A DNA stretch of 5,177 nt, from assembly GCA_026986305.1 (NCBI GenBank), contig JALSOU010000014.1, positions 1 through 5,177 of the forward strand, written 5' to 3'. The DNA is from Thermoplasmata archaeon (GTDB lineage: Archaea > Thermoplasmatota > Thermoplasmata > WALJ01). The first letter of the stretch is position 1, and each line of letters opens with the position of its first letter. A model generated the notes under the pieces. The model worked only from the letters and a program-made list of their open reading frames with translations. It searched no databases and was not told the origin of the DNA. The translations under genes and the position numbers were made by a program. Positions 1 through 5,177 of this stretch are shown piece after piece.

Positions 1-32
1 CGACGGGGAGTACGATTCAGATAGAGAATATA

Positions 33-311
33 ATGATGGAATCGTTCAGAGAACTGCTTAAAGACCAGATAAAGGAGAGGATGAAGGAGACGCTTGAAAA
101 GAACCCTGAAATAAAGAAGGAGATGGGTGAGGCTATAGAGATGCTCATAGAGGCAAGATTGAAGGAAGTCTATGCCCTTCTTAAACTATCAAAGGCTTCT
201 ACAAAATTAGGGCTAGAATCTGCTCCACCGAAGATAAGGGACGAAATGATTAAGGCCTTCACATCACTTTTTGAAAAAGAGATAATAGAGATAATGGATA
301 AAGGGTTTTGA
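33..311 (+). CDS. Small helical protein of unknown function, possibly 5'-truncated by the window edge
   Basis: I do not recognise this 92-residue protein. It is rich in Glu, Lys, Ile, Leu and Met, has no cysteine or tryptophan, and no membrane segment or signal peptide. It reads as three or four amphipathic helices: about residues 3-20, 25-55 (including the KEVYALLKLSKAS stretch) and 67-90, with a probable turn at the SAPPK residues (63-67). This suggests a soluble helical bundle or a protein-binding domain. Two ATGs are adjacent (33 and 36) and neither has a strong Shine-Dalgarno sequence (only GAGA at -9). The frame has no stop between base 3 and the ATG, reading TGSTIQIENI before it, so the real start may lie outside the window. 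Codon use (AGG/AGA, ATA) matches the neighbours, which supports a real gene. It ends 2 bases from the convergent mscS stop. Confidence 0.7.
   Translation: MMESFRELLKDQIKERMKETLEKNPEIKKEMGEAIEMLIEARLKEVYALLKLSKASTKLGLESAPPKIRDEMIKAFTSLFEKEIIEIMDKGF
267..279 (-). terminator. Possible T-run terminator for mscS inside the 3' end of the convergent gene
   Basis: CTTTTTGAAAAAG is an inverted repeat around a central G. On the - strand it gives a five-T run 36 to 40 bases past the mscS stop, within a pyrimidine-rich stretch. Archaeal transcription can end at short T-runs without a GC hairpin. It lies within the coding sequence of the + strand gene, so the match may simply reflect Phe/Glu/Lys codons. 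Confidence 0.3.
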
Positions 312-313
312 TC

Positions 314-325
314 TTATTCCTTTTT
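314..325 (+). terminator. Possible T-rich terminator of the small + strand gene
   Basis: TTATTCCTTTTT begins 3 bases after the TGA stop of the small + strand gene. It is a T-rich run without a hairpin, as expected for an archaeal terminator. It overlaps the last codons of mscS, where it encodes Lys and Glu on the other strand, so the same bases would have to serve both purposes. Confidence 0.4.
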
Positions 326-1117
326 CAGATGTACATCCACCTGAGGGAATGGGATCTCTATTCCTTCTCTGGAGTACGCCTCATATATGGCCTGAGTGAG
401 TGCTCCTTTTACATCCCAGTAGCTTTCTGTCTTCGTCCAAGGTCTGAGCTGCAGATTTATTGAGGAGTCTGCGAGTTCCGTAACCACAACAGCCGGAGCA
501 GGCTCTTTCAGTATCCTTTTATCGGACTTCATCACATCCATTGCTATCCTTACAGCCTTGTTTATATCCGTGCCATATGCAACCCCAACATTGAGATCCA
601 CTCTTCTTGTTTTCATTTTCGTGTAGTTTATCATTGGGTTTCCCCAGACCAGTTTGTTCGGTATGGCGATATATGTGTTATCTGGGGTAAGAAGCTCTGT
701 GGACATTATTCCAACTGCGCTCACCTTTCCGGTCATTCCCTGCGTGCTTATGACATCTCCCTTGTTAAAAGGTCTTATCATGGCTATCCAGAAGCCAGCC
801 GCCATGTTCATGAAGCTGTCCTGCAATCCAAAAGCCAGAATCAGACCGATTATTGCAGATAAGCCGAGAACAACAGAATCCATGTTGAAACCCAGAGCTC
901 CGAAGAATGCCAGAATCACAAAAACATATAGGAGAGCGCTGAGAAATCTGGCGAGAAACTCCACGAGTATCGGAGGCAATTTAGTCTTTCCAAGGCTCTT
1001 CTTGAATATTCTCACCACTACCTTTACGAAGATCACTCCTATTATCAGTACCGCCAGTGCCCAGATTACCTGCATCAGGGTCAAGCCAATATATGGTATT
1101 GTCTGATTTAAGTCCAT
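314..1117 (-). CDS. mscS: Small-conductance mechanosensitive channel, MscS family
   Basis: This 267-residue membrane protein belongs to the MscS family, homoheptameric channels that open under membrane tension and release solutes during hypo-osmotic shock. Three hydrophobic segments are visible, at about residues 12-35, 55-77 and 80-114. The third is the pore helix and runs into GLQDSFMNMAAGF and then RPFNKGD, where the cytoplasmic beta domain begins. Family hallmarks follow: a G-x-V motif (residues 130-132), AIPNK (151-155), GVAYGTDI (178-185) and IPFPQVDVH (255-263). The length is close to the 286 residues of E. coli MscS, so this is the compact form with no added domains. Aligned to E. coli by the Gln-112 position (Q99 here), the pore-lining Leu105 is kept (L92), Leu109 becomes F96, and Gly113 becomes D100. 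The ATG at 1115-1117 has GGTGA four bases upstream and its own promoter, so it need not depend on sucCD read-through. Gating properties cannot be inferred. Confidence 0.93.
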   Translation of the reverse strand: MDLNQTIPYIGLTLMQVIWALAVLIIGVIFVKVVVRIFKKSLGKTKLPPILVEFLARFLSALLYVFVILAFFGALGFNMDSVVLGLSAIIGLILAFGLQDSFMNMAAGFWIAMIRPFNKGDVISTQGMTGKVSAVGIMSTELLTPDNTYIAIPNKLVWGNPMINYTKMKTRRVDLNVGVAYGTDINKAVRIAMDVMKSDKRILKEPAPAVVVTELADSSINLQLRPWTKTESYWDVKGALTQAIYEAYSREGIEIPFPQVDVHLKKE

Positions 1118-1121
1118 TTAT

Positions 1122-1126
1122 TCACC
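1122..1126 (-). promoter_or_regulatory. Ribosome binding site of mscS
   Basis: GGTGA on the - strand lies 4 bases from the mscS ATG, giving GGTGAATAAATG. It fits the archaeal 16S rRNA tail. The predicted transcription start falls at about 1126, so the site would sit at the very 5' end of the mRNA. Confidence 0.7.
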
Positions 1127-1146
1127 ATATATCGCAGAAAATAGAT

Positions 1147-1161
1147 GATATATATAAGTTT
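1147..1161 (-). promoter_or_regulatory. Archaeal BRE/TATA promoter of mscS
   Basis: On the - strand, AAAC (1161-1158) is followed directly by TTATATATAT (1157-1148), a strong TATA box with a BRE-like purine/adenine element in front. The first A of AAAC is 44 bases before the mscS ATG. Start-site spacing typical of archaea puts transcription initiation near 1126, about 9 bases before the ATG. The element lies just beyond the sucD T-run, consistent with a separate mscS transcript. Confidence 0.75.
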
Positions 1162-1175
1162 CCTTCAAAGTTGGG

Positions 1176-1187
1176 AATAAGAAAAAT
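1176..1187 (-). terminator. T-rich terminator of sucCD
   Basis: On the - strand, ATTTTTCTTATT starts 8 bases after the TAA stop of sucD. There is no GC-rich stem, so this fits an archaeal oligo-T terminator rather than a bacterial hairpin. It precedes the mscS promoter by about 15 bases, so it would separate the two same-strand units. Confidence 0.55.
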
Positions 1188-1195
1188 TAATGGTT

Positions 1196-2059
1196 TTAGT
1201 CCCTCTTTATCATATCTGCAATCTCTGTTGGAATCCTTGCCACCTTCACTCCTGCAGATTCCAGCGCTCTTATCTTGCTCTCAGCTGTACCTCTTCCTCT
1301 TGTAACTATCGCACCTGCATGCCCCATTCTCTTGCCGGGGGGTGCTGTTCTCCCTGCTATGTATGCATAAACAGGCTTGCTCACATGCTCTTTTATGAAC
1401 TCGGCAGCCTCTTCCTCCGCTGTTCCACCTATCTCGCCCACCATCACTATCTTCTCAGTCTCAGGATCCTTTTCAAAGAGATCAAGGATTTCTATGAAGT
1501 TGCTGCCTATCACAGGGTCTCCGCCGATTCCAACAGTGGTGCTCTGCCCTATTCCTGCCTCTGTGAGGGAGTTCACTATTTCATAGGTGAGGGTTCCTGA
1601 ACGGGAAACCACTCCAACATTCCCTTCTTTGAATATAAGATTAGGAAGTATGCCTACTTTGGCTTTTCCGGGTGATGCCAGTCCGGGGCAGTTGGGACCT
1701 ATGATTCTAGATCCTTTCATCTTCGCATATGAGATCATCTTCATGGCGTCGTGAACAGGCACATGCTCGGTTATGGTTACCACCAATTTTATTCCAGCGT
1801 CTATGGATTCAAGAACAGCATCCATGGTAAATGGAGCGGGTACGAAAACTATTGAGGTGTTTGCTCCTGTTTCATTTACAGCCTCCTGAACAGTGTTAAA
1901 CACAGGCACTCCTTCAACTTTCTGCCCTCCTTTTCCCGGAGTGACTCCTGCAACAACATTTGTGCCGAATTCCTTCATGGCCATGGTATGGTACCTACCC
2001 TGATGGCCTGTTATTCCCTGCACAAGGACCTTTGTGTTTTTGTCCACGAGTATCGCCAT
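1196..2059 (-). CDS. sucD: Succinyl-CoA synthetase (succinate-CoA ligase), alpha subunit
   Basis: This is the CoA-binding and phosphohistidine subunit of succinyl-CoA synthetase, which interconverts succinyl-CoA + NDP + Pi with succinate + CoA + NTP in the TCA cycle or its partial archaeal versions, in the cytoplasm. The 287 residues match the usual length (289 in E. coli). The N-terminal Rossmann CoA-binding domain carries GITGHQG (15-21) and PGKGG (41-45). GPNCPG (121-126), SRSGTLTYE (152-160) and GIGGDPVIG (177-185) follow in the expected order. The catalytic histidine is H247 in GKRMGHAGA (242-250), matching E. coli His246, and the conserved glutamate is E209 in GEIGG. No key residue is missing. 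The ATG directly follows the sucC stop (TAAATG) and is served by GGAGGTG lying within the last sucC codons, so translation is probably coupled and keeps the subunits near 1:1. Nucleotide preference (ATP or GTP) cannot be told. Related acid-CoA ligases such as malate-CoA ligase are a less likely alternative. Confidence 0.95.
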   Translation of the reverse strand: MAILVDKNTKVLVQGITGHQGRYHTMAMKEFGTNVVAGVTPGKGGQKVEGVPVFNTVQEAVNETGANTSIVFVPAPFTMDAVLESIDAGIKLVVTITEHVPVHDAMKMISYAKMKGSRIIGPNCPGLASPGKAKVGILPNLIFKEGNVGVVSRSGTLTYEIVNSLTEAGIGQSTTVGIGGDPVIGSNFIEILDLFEKDPETEKIVMVGEIGGTAEEEAAEFIKEHVSKPVYAYIAGRTAPPGKRMGHAGAIVTRGRGTAESKIRALESAGVKVARIPTEIADMIKRD

Positions 2060-3163
2060 TTAAGCACCTCCTGCCAGCTTCACAGCCTCTTTTACTGCAT
2101 CTTCAAGGGTTGAAAACGCACCTATTCCCTCTTTTCTCAGTATCTCCTTGCCCTCTTCCTCGTTGACTCCCTTTATTCTAGCCACTATCGGGACCTTAAG
2201 CGGCTTTTCCTTTATGGCATCAACCACGCCCTTCGCCACTGTATCGCACTTGGTTATTCCGCCGAATATGTTGAGGAAAACCACATCTATTGGTGCTTCG
2301 CCGATTATCTCAAATGCCTGCTTTACCTTCTCAGGGTCATCTGTTCCTCCGAGGTCAAGGAAGGTTCCAGCCTTCCCACCGTGGAGGGAAAGAACATCGA
2401 GGGTCGCCATGGTCAGCCCTGCACCGTTGGCTATGACCCCAATGTTTCCATCGAGCTGCACGAATGCTATTCCCCTTTCTCTGGCCTTTCTTTCAAGAGG
2501 AGTGTATTCCTCTTCAACCTTTTCCATATCAGCATGCCTGAAAAGCGAGTCGTCGTTTATTATGAGCTTTGCATCGGCAGCCATGAAGCCATCAGGGGTG
2601 AGGACAAGAGGATTAATCTCTGCGAGATCAGCGTCTTCCTGTGTGAATACGGACCACAACCCATAGACTATCTTAGTTATGTCCTTCATCTGTTCCTTGT
2701 TGAGGCCTAGTTTGTAAGAGAGAGCGCGGATAACATTTGGCTGTATCCCTATGAGTGGGTTAATGGTCCTTTTGAAGAGCTTTTCATCTGGGACGCTCTC
2801 TATCTCAACGCCACCCTCTGCGCTGGCTATGAGCATCGCTTCCCTTGATGATCGGTCTACTATGAAGCTGAGATAATACTCCTTCTGAATCTCTATTTTA
2901 GGCTCTATCAGGAGCTTTTTGACCTTATATCCCTTTATATCCATGCCCAGAAGCTCAGACGCTATCTTTCTTGCTTCTTCCGTGGAGGATGCGAACTTTA
3001 TTCCCCCTGCCTTTCCTCTTCCTCCTACTAGAACTTGAGACTTCAGAACCACCTCTCCATGCACAGGCTTTATCTCCTCAGGATTCTCTATAACATAGCC
3101 TTCTGGCACAGGAATCCCGTGCTTTCTGAATATCTCCTTAGCCATATACTCGTAGAGCTTCAT
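2060..3163 (-). CDS. sucC: Succinyl-CoA synthetase (succinate-CoA ligase), beta subunit
   Basis: This is the nucleotide- and succinate-binding partner of the SucD product. With the start chosen here it has 367 residues, slightly shorter than the 388 of E. coli SucC. The ATP-grasp domain opens with MKLYEYMAKEIF, the family's standard N-terminus. It carries the glycine-rich GGRGKAGG (47-54), EINPL (182-186) and ADAK (196-199), which hold the Mg-nucleotide. The C-terminal ligase domain contains NGAGL (246-250), GGKAGTFLDLGG (262-273) and NIFGGITKCD (298-307). I chose the ATG at 3161-3163 because it matches the family N-terminus, has AGGCGAT just upstream, and lies about 8 bases after the predicted transcription start. 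The frame stays open to a TTG at 3224-3226, adding 21 residues unlike the family, and that TTG lies upstream of the promoter. An ATG at 3188-3190 also precedes the predicted start site. The gene ends directly against sucD and forms a two-gene operon with it. Confidence 0.95.
   Translation of the reverse strand: MKLYEYMAKEIFRKHGIPVPEGYVIENPEEIKPVHGEVVLKSQVLVGGRGKAGGIKFASSTEEARKIASELLGMDIKGYKVKKLLIEPKIEIQKEYYLSFIVDRSSREAMLIASAEGGVEIESVPDEKLFKRTINPLIGIQPNVIRALSYKLGLNKEQMKDITKIVYGLWSVFTQEDADLAEINPLVLTPDGFMAADAKLIINDDSLFRHADMEKVEEEYTPLERKARERGIAFVQLDGNIGVIANGAGLTMATLDVLSLHGGKAGTFLDLGGTDDPEKVKQAFEIIGEAPIDVVFLNIFGGITKCDTVAKGVVDAIKEKPLKVPIVARIKGVNEEEGKEILRKEGIGAFSTLEDAVKEAVKLAGGA
2065..2071 (-). promoter_or_regulatory. 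Strong ribosome binding site of sucD, inside the end of sucC
   Basis: GGAGGTG on the - strand is a near-perfect complement to the 16S rRNA tail and sits 5 bases before the sucD ATG. The same bases encode the final Gly-Gly of SucC, so the site is embedded in coding sequence. This supports coupled translation of the two subunits. Confidence 0.85.
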
Positions 3164-3168
3164 GATAT

Positions 3169-3173
3169 CGCCT
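3169..3173 (-). promoter_or_regulatory. Weak ribosome binding site that supports the sucC start at 3163
   Basis: On the - strand the bases before the ATG read AGGCGATATC, one mismatch from the AGGTGAT core. The GGCG sits at -9 relative to the ATG, the same register as GGTG before mscS, sucD and ileS. It is weaker than the other three but helps decide the start. Confidence 0.5.
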
Positions 3174-3191
3174 GAGCCTGCACCCCACATA

Positions 3192-3207
3192 CCATTAAAA
3201 GGGTTTC
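3192..3207 (-). promoter_or_regulatory. Archaeal BRE/TATA promoter of the sucCD operon
   Basis: On the - strand, GAAACCC (3207-3201) is a good BRE match and is followed by TTTTAATG (3200-3193), an imperfect TATA box. The first A of AAAC is 43 bases before the sucC ATG. Transcription is predicted to begin near 3171. A second A/T stretch on this strand, TTATTTAA (3237-3230), is a possible alternative TATA box but has a poorer BRE and is better explained as the ileS TATA read backwards. Confidence 0.6.
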
Positions 3208-3223
3208 GGAAGAGGTGTCCGTG

Positions 3224-3238
3224 CAAACCTTAAATAAC
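3224..3238 (+). promoter_or_regulatory. Archaeal BRE/TATA promoter of ileS
   Basis: GCAAACC (3223-3229) fits the BRE pattern and is followed by TTAAATAA (3230-3237), a good archaeal TATA box. The first A of AAAC is 45 bases before the ileS ATG. Transcription is predicted to begin near 3260, giving a leader of about 10 bases. This leaves no room for a T-box or other leader-type sensor of tRNA-Ile. Confidence 0.7.
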
Positions 3239-3260
3239 TCTCCCTTTATCGCCCAGCGCT

Positions 3261-3265
3261 GGTGA
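3261..3265 (+). promoter_or_regulatory. Ribosome binding site of ileS
   Basis: GGTGA followed by ATAC and the ATG at 3270 has the same spacing as the mscS site. It decides the ileS start together with the family-typical N-terminus. Confidence 0.7.
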
Positions 3266-3269
3266 ATAC

Positions 3270-5177
3270 ATGGCTGAAAAGGTGTTCAAAGATGTCAAAC
3301 CCGGCGTGAGCTTTCCGAATCTGGAAAAGGAGATAATAGAGTTCTGGAAAGATAACGAGATATTCAAGAAATCTAGGAATGTGAGGAAAGGCAATGAAAG
3401 GTTCATATTTCTGGAAGGGCCGCCCACTGCGAATGGAATGCCACACATAGGTCATGCGCTCACTCGTGCTATTAAAGATGCATTTTTGAGATACAAGCTC
3501 ATGAACGGATACGATATTCAGCCATACATTGCTGGATGGGACTGCCACGGACTACCTGTGGAGATTGAGGTTGAAAAGCAGATAGGGGCCAAGAACAAGG
3601 CAGATATAGAGAAATACGGGGTTAAGGAGTTCAATAAGCTCTGTAAAAAGAGCGTTTTCAAGTATAAGGGTGAGTGGGAGAGGATGTCCGAGAGGATAGG
3701 ATTTTGGATAGACTTTGAAAATGCCTATGTCACAATGAGGGATTCCTACATAGAAAGCGTGTGGTGGTCCCTAAGTCAGGCATGGAAGAAGGGCCTGCTT
3801 TTCAAGGATTACAAGGTTGTTCCCTACTGTCCAAGGTGCGGTACACCGCTCAGCAGCCATGAAGTCGCACAGGGCTATAAAGAAACAAAGGACCCATCTG
3901 TGTTTGTGAAGTTCAAGATAAGGGATGAGGATGCCTATTTTCTGGTCTGGACCACAACCCCTTGGACCCTGATATCAAATGTACTCCTTGCTGTTGGAAA
4001 GGACCTTAACTATGTTCTTGTGGAGAATGAGGGAGATAGACTGTATCTCGCAAAGGGAAGACTTAGTGTGCTGAAAGGTGAATACAGGATAATAAAGGAG
4101 CTCAAAGGTTCTGAATTGCTTGGAAAGAGATATGTTCCTCTTTATAATTTTGTTAAGCCCGATACGGATTCCCACTTCGTAGTGCATGCTGACTTTGTGA
4201 GCCTTGAAGAGGGTTCAGGGATAGTCCACATCGCCCCTGCATTCGGAGTGGATGACTACAATCTCTGCAAAGAGCATGGGGTCGGCATGGTCAACCCCGT
4301 GGATGAGGCTGGAAAATTCACATCTCAGGTTCCTCCCTATGAAGGAAGGTTCGTGAAGGACTGCGATAGGGATATAATGATGGAGCTTGAAAAGAGGGGC
4401 CTGCTTTACGCTCACGGAAAGATAACCCACACATACCCGTTCTGCTGGCGCTGCGGCTCACCCTTGCTTTACTACGCTCTGGACACATGGTTCATCCGCA
4501 TGTCCTCCCTGAGAGAAAGGATGATGGAAAACAACGAGAAGATAAACTGGAAGCCTGAGCATCTGAAACACGGGCGCTTCGGGAATTTTCTGGAAGAGTT
4601 GAAGGACTGGGCACTCAGCAGGAACAGGTACTGGGGAACTCCTCTGCCTGTATGGACCTGCGAAAACGGGCATCAGATAGCGATATCCTCAAAAAAAGAG
4701 CTTGAAGAATGTGCGGGAAAGCTGCCTGATGACTTTGAGCTGCACCGCCCATGGGTGGACGATCTTGAGATAAAGTGCCCTGAGTGCGGAGCTCCCATGA
4801 AGAGAGAGCCATACACCATAGATGTCTGGTATGATTCGGGGAGCGCTCCCTTTGCGCAGTACCACTATCCGTTTGAAAATAAGGAGGAGTTTGAACGATC
4901 ATTCCCAGTTGATTTCATAACAGAGGCCATTGATCAGACGAGGGGATGGTTCTACACCCTTTTAGCTGTGAGCACTCTTACATTCGGAAAGCCTGCATAC
5001 AAAAATGTCCTGACCCTTGGGCTGATTCTGGATGAAGACGGGGAGAAGATGTCTAAGTCAAAAGGCAATGCCATAAGCCCTGATGAGATAATGGAGAAAT
5101 ACGGTGCTGATGCGGTGCGCTTCTATTTCTACACCTCACCTGTGTGGTATTCCCGCAGATTCGGATATGAGCTTGTC
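3270..5177 (+). CDS. ileS: Isoleucyl-tRNA synthetase, N-terminal 636 residues (3' end outside window)
   Basis: This class Ia enzyme activates isoleucine with ATP and transfers it to tRNA-Ile in the cytoplasm. The open frame runs off the right edge. Archaeal IleRS proteins are about 1,000 residues or more, so roughly 60% is present and the anticodon-binding C-terminal part is missing. The Rossmann catalytic core shows HIGH (59-62), GWDCHG (89-94), WYDSGS (520-525), DQTRGWFY (555-562) and KMSKS (593-597). The inserted CP1 editing domain, which hydrolyses mischarged Val-tRNA-Ile, has TTTPWT (228-233), GSGIVHIAP (315-323) and the DDY motif, with H320 and D329 matching E. coli His333 and Asp342. 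Cysteine pairs C187/C190, C392/C395 and C503/C506, plus C464/H468, are likely zinc ligands. DQTRGWFY is the archaeal/eukaryotic type; most bacteria have DQHRGWF. The gene is divergent from sucC with its own promoter. ValRS is excluded by the overall motif set, LeuRS by the editing motifs. Confidence 0.96.
   Translation, partial: MAEKVFKDVKPGVSFPNLEKEIIEFWKDNEIFKKSRNVRKGNERFIFLEGPPTANGMPHIGHALTRAIKDAFLRYKLMNGYDIQPYIAGWDCHGLPVEIEVEKQIGAKNKADIEKYGVKEFNKLCKKSVFKYKGEWERMSERIGFWIDFENAYVTMRDSYIESVWWSLSQAWKKGLLFKDYKVVPYCPRCGTPLSSHEVAQGYKETKDPSVFVKFKIRDEDAYFLVWTTTPWTLISNVLLAVGKDLNYVLVENEGDRLYLAKGRLSVLKGEYRIIKELKGSELLGKRYVPLYNFVKPDTDSHFVVHADFVSLEEGSGIVHIAPAFGVDDYNLCKEHGVGMVNPVDEAGKFTSQVPPYEGRFVKDCDRDIMMELEKRGLLYAHGKITHTYPFCWRCGSPLLYYALDTWFIRMSSLRERMMENNEKINWKPEHLKHGRFGNFLEELKDWALSRNRYWGTPLPVWTCENGHQIAISSKKELEECAGKLPDDFELHRPWVDDLEIKCPECGAPMKREPYTIDVWYDSGSAPFAQYHYPFENKEEFERSFPVDFITEAIDQTRGWFYTLLAVSTLTFGKPAYKNVLTLGLILDEDGEKMSKSKGNAISPDEIMEKYGADAVRFYFYTSPVWYSRRFGYELV

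Noticed and set aside
2..60. A second reading frame open to the left edge, coding for DGEYDSDREYNDGIVQRTA and then TAA
   Set aside because: It could be the tail of an upstream gene overlapping the small protein by 28 bases, but 19 codons at an edge cannot be told from chance, so it is not listed as a gene.
1190..1600. 136-codon open frame on the + strand
   Set aside because: It lies wholly over sucD in antisense, is rich in Cys, Ser and Leu without a recognisable domain, and is a shadow of that gene's codon bias. The other + strand frames over mscS and sucC are shadows for the same reason.
3229..3238. Near-palindromic CTTAAATAAC that could be a TATA box for both strands
   Set aside because: On the - strand its BRE is poor and its spacing would give sucC a leader of about 45 bases, unlike the other genes. 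TTTTAATG at 3193-3200 fits the shared geometry better, so I assign this box to ileS only.
3164..3269. Search for a T-box, riboswitch or attenuator ahead of ileS
   Set aside because: The predicted leader is only about 10 bases and no conserved stem or anticodon-specifier structure is visible.
3246..3548. 100-codon open frame on the - strand over the start of ileS
   Set aside because: The sense strand carries unmistakable IleRS motifs (HIGH, GWDCHG); the antisense frames here and at 3975-4902 have no domain or start signal.
1..5177. Search for mobile elements, CRISPR repeats, tRNA genes and defence or secondary-metabolism genes
   Set aside because: None seen. The window is almost wholly filled by five coding regions, four of them housekeeping genes, with uniform codon use and no direct repeats suggestive of insertion.

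Overview
The window looks like chromosomal housekeeping DNA from an archaeon. The evidence is: (i) the isoleucyl-tRNA synthetase has the archaeal/eukaryotic-type catalytic signature DQTRGWFYTL; (ii) three genes are preceded by a BRE/TATA-like element (AAAC followed by an A/T-rich octamer) at the same distance from the start codon, with no bacterial -35/-10 pattern; (iii) transcript ends are marked by short T-runs without GC hairpins; (iv) arginine is mostly AGG/AGA and ATA is a common isoleucine codon. A euryarchaeal or Thermoplasmatota-like source is plausible, but this is a guess because there is no rRNA or lineage marker here.

Layout, left to right. A small helical protein of unknown function runs on the + strand (33-311); its reading frame is open to the left edge, so it may be the end of a longer gene. 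It converges, with 2 bases between stop codons, on a MscS-type mechanosensitive channel on the - strand (314-1117). Upstream of mscS, on the same strand, lies sucC-sucD (sucC 2060-3163, sucD 1196-2059), the beta and alpha subunits of succinyl-CoA synthetase. Their stop and start codons abut directly (TAAATG). A 106-bp divergent promoter region (3164-3269) separates sucC from ileS on the + strand (3270 to beyond 5177), of which 636 codons are present and the 3' part is missing.

How they work together: only sucC and sucD form a functional unit, the TCA-cycle step that interconverts succinyl-CoA and succinate with nucleotide triphosphate. IleRS charges tRNA-Ile, and MscS is an osmotic safety valve. 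Each appears to have its own promoter. No gap without a gene exceeds about 110 bases, and no RNA gene, mobile element, CRISPR array or defence gene was seen.

I found no undescribed multi-gene system. The most interesting signal is regulatory. The sucC, mscS and ileS promoters have AAAC boxes 43, 44 and 45 nt before the start codon and predict leaders of only about 8-10 nt that begin at the Shine-Dalgarno sequence. The sucC and ileS boxes sit back to back as an inverted repeat. This geometry also moves the sucC start from a far-upstream TTG to the ATG at 3163.
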